From an uncultured Sphingobacteriales bacterium (GTDB lineage: Bacteria; Bacteroidota; Bacteroidia; Chitinophagales; Chitinophagaceae): a stretch of DNA of 7,438 bases. Under the pieces are notes generated by a model. It saw only the letters and a program-made list of their open reading frames with translations, was not told the DNA's origin and ran no database searches. The stretch lies in the NCBI GenBank assembly GCA_946887085.1, contig CAMPKG010000173.1, positions 1-7,438 on the forward strand. Reading direction: 5' to 3'. The position numbers were made by a program, and so were the translations under genes. Positions 1 through 5,940 of the stretch are shown here, one piece after another (the first letter of the stretch is position 1; each line of letters starts with the position of its first letter).

Positions 1-375
1 GGTGAACATGGTTCTACATACGGCGGCAACCCGCTCGCATGCAAGGTAGCTATGACTTCGCTGCAGGTATTAAAGGACGAAAAACTTGCAGAGAACGCAG
101 CCGTTCAGGGAGAATACCTTCGCGCGCAGCTTAAAGCATTGGATCATCCAAATATTTCGATAGTACGCGGTAAGGGTTTGCTGAATGCGATAGTTATAGA
201 CCATGCGAATAAAGAAGCTGCGTGGGACCTCTGTCTGCATATGATGGAAGGCGGTTTGCTGGCCAAACCCACACATGGAGATAAAATACGTTTTGCTCCG
301 CCACTGGTAATAACCCGGTCGCAGGTTGATGAATGTGTTCATATCATTAAGGATAGCCTTCAACACCTGTCCTGA
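1..375 (+). CDS. rocD: Ornithine aminotransferase, C-terminal part (5' end outside window)
   Basis: This is the last 124 codons of a PLP-dependent class III aminotransferase, open at the left edge and ending at TGA 373-375. The first visible residues read [17 protein letters not shown], the highly conserved ornithine aminotransferase block. Its Ser-Thr contributes to binding the cofactor phosphate in the partner subunit of the dimer. The remainder ([13 protein letters not shown] near residue 60 of the fragment, [18 protein letters not shown] near 88-105, then a C-terminal helix) fits the small C-terminal domain, including the Arg in the KIRFAPPL motif typical of the class. The enzyme moves the delta-amino group of ornithine to 2-oxoglutarate, giving glutamate semialdehyde and linking arginine and proline metabolism in the cytoplasm. 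The catalytic Lys lies upstream of the window. The downstream VIT-like gene overlaps its stop codon by one base. Acetylornithine or other class III aminotransferases are the main alternatives, but the [11 protein letters not shown] block favours ornithine aminotransferase. Confidence 0.9.
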   Translation, partial: GEHGSTYGGNPLACKVAMTSLQVLKDEKLAENAAVQGEYLRAQLKALDHPNISIVRGKGLLNAIVIDHANKEAAWDLCLHMMEGGLLAKPTHGDKIRFAPPLVITRSQVDECVHIIKDSLQHLS

Positions 376-1010
376 TGTTTCGTTCACCGGAAGAAAACAG
401 GCCTGATATCTTAGTGGCACTTAGCGTTGGGATTTCTGATGGACTGGTAGTGCCTTTTGCTCTGACCACGGCCTTGTCAAGAGTATTCCATTATAGTTTT
501 GATATAGCATCTTACAGCTTTGTCGGGGCCGTTGTTTTTGCTTCAGCGATGGGCATTGCGAATTATTATGCTGCGAAACACGAAGCCGCGCACTATACTC
601 AGCCGATCGATCTGCCGAACGTACAGACCGAACTTGGCCTCGATGATACATCGGTAAAGCTTGTTTCAGGAGAAATGGAAAATGAGCAAAGGGAGTGGGG
701 TGCAATGATGCAAACCCACGGGATGAATTCGGGACAATTCAATTCCACCACCCAGCGAAGAACGGCCCTGCTGATAACAGCGGGGTATATTATCGGCGGG
801 CTGATCCCTAATGTACCTTATGTTTTTTTTCAGTCTGTAAATAGAGGATTGCTGGCTTCGTGTGTATTAACCATCATCGCGCTATTTGTATTCGGCTTTT
901 TTAAGGCAAGGTTGACGTCTCAACAACCGTGGACAGGAGCTGCCAGGTCCGTATTGATCGGATGTGTATCGGCTGCCGCAGCTTATCTTGTTGCTGGCGT
1001 TTTCGTTTAA
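375..1010 (+). CDS. VIT1/CCC1-family (DUF125) membrane protein, putative Fe/Mn transporter
   Basis: This 211-residue integral membrane protein resembles the vacuolar iron transporter family, whose characterised members move Fe2+ or Mn2+ out of the cytosol. Five hydrophobic segments are visible: about 12-34, 45-67, 131-152, 158-176 and 190-210. That matches the family plan of two helices, a cytoplasmic metal-binding region, then three helices. The first helix carries the conserved GISDGL motif (Asp22). The fourth and fifth regions keep GYIIGGLIPNVPY (137-149), GFFKARLT (174-181) and an IG-x6-AYLVAG-like end. The soluble linker (68-130) is short and rich in Glu and Met (E100, M101, E102, E104, E107, M111, M112, M117), plausible metal ligands. 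The second helix has AMGIANYYAAKHE where the family usually has AM-x2-GEY, so the usual Glu is Asn63. The ATG overlaps the upstream stop (TGATG), implying coupling. The family call is firm; substrate is unknown. Confidence 0.85.
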   Translation: MFRSPEENRPDILVALSVGISDGLVVPFALTTALSRVFHYSFDIASYSFVGAVVFASAMGIANYYAAKHEAAHYTQPIDLPNVQTELGLDDTSVKLVSGEMENEQREWGAMMQTHGMNSGQFNSTTQRRTALLITAGYIIGGLIPNVPYVFFQSVNRGLLASCVLTIIALFVFGFFKARLTSQQPWTGAARSVLIGCVSAAAAYLVAGVFV

Positions 1011-1771
1011 CGGCTGTCGCTAAATTCTGACAGCGCCCCTTGGGGGTAAGAGATATGCTCAAGATATAATCCGTGACCCGTAACGCTGAAATCTGCTTTT
1101 GTGCAATCTTTAGCTTCTACGATCCTGCGAAACTCTTCTACGGAATGCCTGCCACGTGCCACCTGCAATTGGGTGCCTACTAATCCACGCACCATACCGC
1201 GAAGAAACCGATTGGCTTCTACCACATAATGCAATTCTTCTCCCTGTTCCTCCCAAAACGACTGCATAATGGTACAGTTGAACGTAAACGTCTGCGTGTT
1301 TCTCTTGGAAAAAGTTTCGAAGTTGGTATATTCTTTTAAAATGGCTGCAGTTTCATTAAGCACTCCTTTATCGATGCGGAACGGATAATACAAAGCACGC
1401 CGCGTAAGAAACGGATCTTTCTTGTTGTAGATCCTATACCGGTATCTCCTGCTGATCGCATCAAACCGGGCATTGAATTCAGGATCATTGGCCTGGAACA
1501 TGCGTGTTATCGAAAGTGTTTCTGGAAGTATTGCGTTCAGTTTATAATGAAGATTCGGATGCAGGGGAAGTTCAGTATCAAAATGGTAATAGTTAGCCAG
1601 TGCATGCACGCCTTCATCGGTTCTGCTGGCGCCAAAGGTTTCTATCGGGGAACGGGATATCGTGGAAAGGGCATTGTTGATAGCCAGTTGCACTGTAGGT
1701 AACCCGCCTTGCAGCTGTGAACCGTGGAATGCCGTCCCGTCATATTTAACTTCTAGAAAATACCTTGCCAT
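1007..1771 (-). CDS. truA: tRNA pseudouridine synthase A (TruA)
   Basis: This enzyme converts uridines 38-40 in the tRNA anticodon stem-loop to pseudouridine. Starting at the ATG at 1771 the protein is 254 residues, normal for bacterial TruA. It begins MARYFLEVKYDGTAFHGSQ and has the TVQ motif after it. The catalytic block is GASRTDEGVHA, with nucleophile Asp52. The second half carries NAILP, FNARFDAISRRYRYRI (about 99-114), the NFETFSKRN segment, NRFLRGMVRGLVGTQ and GLYLEHISYP near the end. A TTG in frame at 1783 would add four residues, but that TTG is the end of a TAATTTTG promoter-like box, so the ATG is preferred. The motif reads Ser-Arg-Thr-Asp rather than the Gly-Arg-Thr-Asp of E. coli TruA, a variation I believe is tolerated in this phylum. 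The 3' end overlaps the convergent VIT-like gene by four bases. The last ten or so residues (PQGALSEFSDSR) extend beyond the usual end. Confidence 0.95.
   Translation of the reverse strand: MARYFLEVKYDGTAFHGSQLQGGLPTVQLAINNALSTISRSPIETFGASRTDEGVHALANYYHFDTELPLHPNLHYKLNAILPETLSITRMFQANDPEFNARFDAISRRYRYRIYNKKDPFLTRRALYYPFRIDKGVLNETAAILKEYTNFETFSKRNTQTFTFNCTIMQSFWEEQGEELHYVVEANRFLRGMVRGLVGTQLQVARGRHSVEEFRRIVEAKDCTKADFSVTGHGLYLEHISYPQGALSEFSDSR
1013..1034. other. Small inverted repeat at the convergent gene junction
   Basis: GCTGTC at 1013-1018 pairs with GACAGC at 1029-1034 around a 10-base loop. It lies three bases after the stop of the VIT-like gene and inside the last codons of truA. CCCCTTGGGG follows at 1036-1045. 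No T-run follows the stem on either strand, so an intrinsic terminator is not well supported. A weak transcript-end or stability hairpin is possible. Confidence 0.25.
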
Positions 1772-1780
1772 TTGTGGCTG

Positions 1781-1788
1781 CAAAATTA
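1781..1788 (-). promoter_or_regulatory. Bacteroidota -7 box (TAATTTTG) for truA
   Basis: Read on the minus strand, TAATTTTG is an exact match to the TAnnTTTG -7 consensus of the Bacteroidota primary sigma factor. It lies nine bases before the truA ATG at 1771, so the transcript would have almost no leader. A TTTA at 1813-1810, with a 21-base spacer, is the nearest candidate for the -33 element, and it is imperfect. The box lies in the 37-base gap after the DUF2157 gene, so truA could be transcribed independently as well as by read-through. Confidence 0.55.
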
Positions 1789-1808
1789 GCAGGGCAAAAC
1801 GTTATTAC

Positions 1809-2837
1809 CTAAACTGTAGTTTTTCTACGGCTGCGTTTACGTTTTTCTATCTGCCGGCCTGTGAACCAGAATGATATGGCAAGTACAAGAAAGAACAAGC
1901 CTTTGTTCATAGAGTCCCAGAAAAACTCGAAATACCTGCTGTATAGATTGATGAGAAGAAAAAGAATGCCCATATCCCTGGTCATGCCGTCGCGGTACTT
2001 AATGCCAAAATAGAAGGCGACAGCCGCGGTAATGCCAAATACTATGGAATAACCCAATACATAGGTTTGCCGCACTTTTGCCCAGTCATCGAGATAACCA
2101 AAATTGCCGAAGATGGAAACGCCCCACATGCCGGTGAAGAAAATGATAAGACCCGCGAGGTAGGTGATGCGCTGGGTGAAAGACAGTTTCGGCGTGCGTG
2201 ATTGCCAGTAGGCCAGAGCAATAACCACTACGCCGAACACAGCAAACCTCACGGGGTAGTTCATGCCTACAAACAGGTTATTGTCGCTTTGCCAGCTGGT
2301 GAAGGCGCCGTACCAACCCATGATCGCTAATATCGCACCGATCCAGAGAGCTTTGGAGTAGAGTAGTATAGCTTCAGCAAACAGCATAAAAAAGGAAAGC
2401 AGCAGCAGCACATGATGTGAAGGGCCAAAACCGGGATCTTTCAGGAAATACACTAAGGATATAAGTGAAATAAGTCCGCCCAATACCATATAGACCTCAT
2501 AGGCCAGTGGGCTGTAATTATGCCGGTGTTTCTTCACATACCAGAACCAGCCTCCGCCCACTGCAGCTGAAATGATCGCAATGAAGATATTGCTGAGGGC
2601 AAAATAGTTCTTGATCTTCTCGAGTACTTTCTCATCAATGAATATCGCACCGAAGGCAAGAATAGTACAGGAAATGGCTACAAGAAAGAAATATTGAGCT
2701 ATCTGCTGACGTTCATTTCGTTTCAGTTGAACGGTCTTACGCAATTCGCCGGCCTGGGCATGAGATATCCTGCCCGAATGCTCCCATTCATCGATCGCCT
2801 TCTTCAGCGCCTTCCATTCATTTTTTTCTAACTCCAT
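1809..2837 (-). CDS. DUF2157-type polytopic membrane protein, function unknown
   Basis: This 342-residue protein has a charged cytoplasmic N-terminus (1-45, including WEHSGRISHAQAGELRK) followed by about nine or ten hydrophobic segments, roughly at 48-67, 80-100, 113-132, 141-160, 163-180, 195-211, 224-245, 257-278, 287-300 and 311-327. It ends in a strongly basic tail (GRQIEKRKRSRRK), which by the positive-inside rule should be cytoplasmic. The short helix-turn 'w..sG.Is..q...L' N-terminal region and the late LYSRYFEFFWDSMNKGLFFLVL segment are typical of DUF2157 membrane proteins, which have no established biochemical role. I see no catalytic or transport motif. The gene follows the TonB receptor by 58 bases and precedes truA by 37, all on the same strand. 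The ATG at 2837 gives a sensible N-terminus and no clear Shine-Dalgarno precedes it. The family call rests on remembered patterns, not a profile search. Confidence 0.75.
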   Translation of the reverse strand: MELEKNEWKALKKAIDEWEHSGRISHAQAGELRKTVQLKRNERQQIAQYFFLVAISCTILAFGAIFIDEKVLEKIKNYFALSNIFIAIISAAVGGGWFWYVKKHRHNYSPLAYEVYMVLGGLISLISLVYFLKDPGFGPSHHVLLLLSFFMLFAEAILLYSKALWIGAILAIMGWYGAFTSWQSDNNLFVGMNYPVRFAVFGVVVIALAYWQSRTPKLSFTQRITYLAGLIIFFTGMWGVSIFGNFGYLDDWAKVRQTYVLGYSIVFGITAAVAFYFGIKYRDGMTRDMGILFLLINLYSRYFEFFWDSMNKGLFFLVLAISFWFTGRQIEKRKRSRRKTTV

Positions 2838-2855
2838 CAGAGAGTGTTTCCAACC

Positions 2856-2863
2856 CTAAGTTA
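2856..2863 (-). promoter_or_regulatory. Possible weak -7 box upstream of the DUF2157 gene
   Basis: On the minus strand TAACTTAG matches TAnnTTTG with one mismatch and lies 18 bases before the ATG at 2837. A TTTG at 2891-2888 could act as the -33 element, but the 24-base spacer is longer than the usual 19-21. The match is weak, and read-through from the receptor gene is equally possible. Confidence 0.22.
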
Positions 2864-2895
2864 CGGAATCTCTATCCGGGCTGATTTCAAAGCTC

Positions 2896-5238
2896 TTAGA
2901 ACCTGAAATTGTAGGTGATGCTCGGAAGGATCGGGAATATGGAAACCTGTTTCACCTTGGCCTCTACGCCCTGGCTGATGTCTCCCTGTGTATCAACATA
3001 AAGGAAGTAGGGATTCTGGCGGCTATATACATTGTATACAGAGAAGGCCCAACTGCTTTCCCATTTCTTTTTCTTTTTCGGCTTCGGTTTGTAGATCGCA
3101 GAGAGGTCGAGGCGGTGATAAGGGAACAGCCTGTACTCATTCAGCTTGCTGTACTGCGGAACGATAGCCTGGTCAATGAAATAGTAGTTGGTAGGTAATG
3201 TGATCGCGTTTCCTGAACCGTAGATAAATACAGTAGATAGTGTCCATTTTGGATTTAGCTCATAGGTTGCCACAACGGATACATCATGACGCCTGTCGTA
3301 TTTGGCAGGGTAGCTTTCACCGTTGTTCAGGTCGGCAAATGTGCGGTAGGTCCACGAAAGTGTGTAGCCTATCCAGCCTGTGAACTTCCCTTTTGTTTTA
3401 TTGATCAGAAACTCGGCACCGTAGGCTTCGCCTTTGCCAAATACAAAATCCAGCTCGGGATCTTTAATGGAATTCTGGATATATCCCTCGCGGTATTCTA
3501 TCTGGTTTTCCATTTGCTTGTAGTAAACCTCAACCGAAGTCTCGATCATATTGTCCATCCAATTGCGGAAATAGCCGACAGAATACTGCCATGCCTCCTG
3601 CGGTTGCACATAAAAAGTTGAAGGCACCCAAAGATCGGTGGGCAGTGTACTACCGTTGTTTGAAACAAGGTGTATATACTGGTAAGCTTTTGCTACACTG
3701 GCTTTGATCGATGAAATTTCATTTACCGCAAAACGCAGGTTCAATCTTGGCTCAAGTCCTCCATAAGTTTTTACCAGTTCGCCGGAACTGAAAAGCGTAC
3801 TATCGGTTTTACGATTGTTGATATCGTACGTGTATTGCGCATAAGGTCCCGTTTGTCCAAACCATGAATAACGCAGCCCTGCATTTATTTTCAGCCATTT
3901 GAAAGGGTCGAATTCGTCGCTGATGTATACACCGCCTTCATGCGCATATTTTATAAGCGCATTATTGGGCAGCAATTCAGTAGTTCCGCTTCTTCCTGAT
4001 ACCTGGTTTGGAATGAACTTATGATAGGTGTAAGCAACACCCGCCTTAAAATGATGATTGAAGCTTGTGAAATAGTCAAGGTCGGATTTGAGGTTATAAT
4101 CGCGTATGCCGGAGGAGAGTTTTATCTCAAAATCGTTCTGGCCTGCCTGGAATGCAAACTTATAATCGTTGTAAACTGCGGTCGTATTCAGGAACAGTTT
4201 GTTGTTGAACAAATGATTCCAGCGCAGAGTGGCAGTGCTGTTTCCCCAGGGTATATCGGCATTAAAGGCGCCGCTGCTGCTCTTGAAAGTGAACTTATCG
4301 CGCCCGAAATAGCCGCTCAGGTAAACCCTGTCTTTTTCAGTGATCTTATAATTAGCTTTCAGGTTGGCATCATAAAAGAAATATCCCGAGCCTGCAAACG
4401 ATCCTTTTGCGAATGGTTTAACAAGAACATCGATATAGGTACGACGGCCCGAAAGCATGAAAGAACCTTTTTCCTTCTTTATCGGTCCTTCAAGCGTGAG
4501 ACGCGATGCAATAAGTCCGATACCGCCTTCCGCATGATATTCTTTCATGTTCCCTTCCTTCATTGACACATCAACTACAGATGACAGACGGCCGCCATAG
4601 TTCGCGGGCATACCACCTTTAATTAGTGTTACATTTTTAAGAGCATCTGTATTGAACACCGAGAAGAAACCAAACAGGTGGCCGGTGTTGTAAACAACAG
4701 CATCATCCAGCAGCACCAGGTTTTGATCGGGGCCGCCGCCACGCACATAAAAGCCCGAGCTTCCTTCTCCGGCAGATTGAACGCCGGGCATTAGCTGCAG
4801 CGCCTTAAGGATGTCTGTCTCACCAAATATAACAGGAAGGGTCTTCACTTTATCCGCGGAGATAGTGATAGTGCCCATGTCCGTACTTTTAACATTATCA
4901 TCGGCACGGGTAGTTGTTACCTCTACTTCCTGCAGCCTGGTGCGGCTTTGCAGGTCAACGTTGTATGTTTTGCTTTCTGTCAATGCAATTGTTTCCGTTT
5001 TTGTTGCATAGCCCAGGTAAGAAAAGGTTACGGTATAAGTACCCGGCGGCATCGACACCGAATAGAAACCATAGGTGTTGGTTTGTGCGCCGGTCTCTGC
5101 TTCCTTTACATATATGGTGGCAGCCATCATCGCCTCGCCGCTTTCGGCATCGCGCATGTACCCGCTAAGCGTTACCTTTTTCTGGGCAAAGCTGGTGATG
5201 GGAAGGATCAATAAAAGAGTAAATAGGAATTTGTGCAT
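2896..5238 (-). CDS. TonB-dependent outer-membrane receptor with CarboxypepD_reg-like N-terminal domain
   Basis: This is an outer-membrane beta-barrel importer powered by TonB-ExbBD, about 780 residues. Residue numbers below count from an upstream in-frame ATG at 5259; I prefer the ATG at 5238 (residue 8), which gives a classical signal peptide (MHKFLFTLLLILPITSFA, cut before QKK). Residues 29-105 form a CarboxypepD_reg-like domain (VTLSGYMRDAESGEAMMAATIYV, then YGFYSVSMPPGTYTVTFSYLGY). LQEVEVTTTRA (109-119) leads into the plug (about 135-235), with the motifs VRGGGPDQNLVLLDDAVVY, LFGFFSVFN and LIKGGMPANYGGRLSSVVDV. The rest is a barrel rich in alternating aromatic residues, ending in ITYNFRF with a terminal Phe. 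At below 800 residues and with no SusD neighbour it is not a SusC. A Lys-rich turn (KPKPKKKKKW, 724-733) precedes the last two strands. It follows the DUF3347 lipoprotein gene by 37 bases (16 with the longer start), suggesting one operon. Substrate cannot be read from the sequence. Confidence 0.93.
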   Translation of the reverse strand: MHKFLFTLLLILPITSFAQKKVTLSGYMRDAESGEAMMAATIYVKEAETGAQTNTYGFYSVSMPPGTYTVTFSYLGYATKTETIALTESKTYNVDLQSRTRLQEVEVTTTRADDNVKSTDMGTITISADKVKTLPVIFGETDILKALQLMPGVQSAGEGSSGFYVRGGGPDQNLVLLDDAVVYNTGHLFGFFSVFNTDALKNVTLIKGGMPANYGGRLSSVVDVSMKEGNMKEYHAEGGIGLIASRLTLEGPIKKEKGSFMLSGRRTYIDVLVKPFAKGSFAGSGYFFYDANLKANYKITEKDRVYLSGYFGRDKFTFKSSSGAFNADIPWGNSTATLRWNHLFNNKLFLNTTAVYNDYKFAFQAGQNDFEIKLSSGIRDYNLKSDLDYFTSFNHHFKAGVAYTYHKFIPNQVSGRSGTTELLPNNALIKYAHEGGVYISDEFDPFKWLKINAGLRYSWFGQTGPYAQYTYDINNRKTDSTLFSSGELVKTYGGLEPRLNLRFAVNEISSIKASVAKAYQYIHLVSNNGSTLPTDLWVPSTFYVQPQEAWQYSVGYFRNWMDNMIETSVEVYYKQMENQIEYREGYIQNSIKDPELDFVFGKGEAYGAEFLINKTKGKFTGWIGYTLSWTYRTFADLNNGESYPAKYDRRHDVSVVATYELNPKWTLSTVFIYGSGNAITLPTNYYFIDQAIVPQYSKLNEYRLFPYHRLDLSAIYKPKPKKKKKWESSWAFSVYNVYSRQNPYFLYVDTQGDISQGVEAKVKQVSIFPILPSITYNFRF

Positions 5239-5275
5239 GCAAGATTTATCTATGCGCATAAAAAAGCGTCGGTCG

Positions 5276-5866
5276 TTATTTTAATGAATCGGTCACCTCT
5301 CCGCACTCAAGCATTTTCTTTCCGAAATAGGGGTTGCGTATCTCTGTTTCATCGCTCAGCCAGTAAGCGCCTTTATCGTTGAACGCCATCGGGCAATATT
5401 GACGGTAAACGCCTGCATTTTTAATGTCTGCAACGCGCAGCAGTCCAAACATCGCATCTGATACTTTTTCAAACGCTATCCTTTTTTTCTCTGTCGTTTT
5501 GTCTTTCTCGGCTAATATGGCCTTGCTGCCGGTTTTTAATGTGTCCAGGTATGGCTGAATTAATTCTTTATTGATGCTGTCAGTTTGCAGGTGCGCTTCC
5601 AGGTCTGTAGTAGCAGAAACAAGTTTCGTGGCTCCCGCATCGGCGTTCTCAGCGTTTGTAGCTACCAATGCATCTTTTAATTCATAATAGCTACTCACCA
5701 CCGCCATCAGTTTTTGAGTTCCCGCCTCATCAAGCTTGCTTTGAGGCGGCAATTTCGGCGTGCTCGCAGTACCTGCGGCCTGGCTATCGCCGTTATTGGC
5801 GGTTTCATTGTCGCAACCCGTTATCCAAAGGGCGCCCAGCAGGCAAATGGCAGTAATAGCACGCAT
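5276..5866 (-). CDS. DUF3347-domain lipoprotein, putative metal-related periplasmic protein
   Basis: This is a 196-residue lipoprotein. A short hydrophobic signal ends in the lipobox ITGC, with Cys18 the predicted lipidation site. A low-complexity linker rich in Asn, Gly, Ala, Ser and Thr (about 19-42) follows. Residues 50-150 are helical: the SSYYELKDALVATNAENAD block at 58-76 is the hallmark of DUF3347. The C-terminal part has YRQYCPMAF (155-162), GAYWLSDETEIRNPYFG (166-182) and KKMLECGEV (183-191), the pattern shared by DUF3347 proteins and by the C-terminal domains of CusB-like metal-efflux adaptors. Cys158, Met160, Met185 and Cys188 are candidate ligands for a soft metal such as Cu(I). 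No His precedes the CPM motif here, where relatives often have HCPM. The gene is first in a probable operon with the TonB receptor and has its own -7 box at 5893-5886. Metal binding is inferred from the family, not shown. Confidence 0.85.
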   Translation of the reverse strand: MRAITAICLLGALWITGCDNETANNGDSQAAGTASTPKLPPQSKLDEAGTQKLMAVVSSYYELKDALVATNAENADAGATKLVSATTDLEAHLQTDSINKELIQPYLDTLKTGSKAILAEKDKTTEKKRIAFEKVSDAMFGLLRVADIKNAGVYRQYCPMAFNDKGAYWLSDETEIRNPYFGKKMLECGEVTDSLK

Positions 5867-5885
5867 GGCAGAAAAAAATTTGGTG

Positions 5886-5893
5886 CAAAAATA
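5886..5893 (-). promoter_or_regulatory. Bacteroidota -7 box (TATTTTTG) for the lipoprotein/receptor operon
   Basis: Read on the minus strand, TATTTTTG matches TAnnTTTG exactly and lies 19 bases upstream of the lipoprotein ATG at 5866. No clear -33 TTTG is seen at the usual spacing. It faces away from the ABC-F promoter-like box at 5925-5932 in the same intergenic region, so the two genes are probably transcribed divergently from neighbouring sites. Confidence 0.5.
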
Positions 5894-5924
5894 CAGTATG
5901 CATCAATGCTAAGCGCATGTGTCT

Positions 5925-5932
5925 TAATTTTG
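5925..5932 (+). promoter_or_regulatory. Bacteroidota -7 box (TAATTTTG) for the ABC-F gene
   Basis: TAATTTTG is an exact TAnnTTTG match. It lies eight bases before the ATG at 5941, giving a nearly leaderless transcript. It is the same octamer, at almost the same distance from the start codon, as the one in front of truA. No good -33 element is visible 19-21 bases upstream. Confidence 0.5.
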
Positions 5933-5940
5933 CGGGCCTT

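Noticed and set aside
70..705. Minus-strand open frames opposite the aminotransferase and VIT-like genes
   Set aside because: Both lie wholly over well-supported plus-strand genes and have no domain or promoter support.
1781..1800. TTTTGC direct repeat, spaced 14 bases, as an operator
   Set aside because: One copy is part of the TAATTTTG promoter box, and a six-base repeat in an AT-rich gap is easily due to chance.
2838..2895. Terminator after the receptor gene
   Set aside because: The best inverted repeat (CGGA/TCCG) is only four base pairs and is not followed by a T-run.
2896..5259. SusC/SusD-type glycan uptake locus
   Set aside because: The receptor is under 800 residues, and neither neighbour is a SusD, glycoside hydrolase or anti-sigma factor. 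A FecA-like or other TonB receptor class is a better fit.
3286..5284. Plus-strand open frames within the receptor gene
   Set aside because: The opposite frame encodes a complete, motif-rich TonB receptor. The plus-strand translations show no family features.
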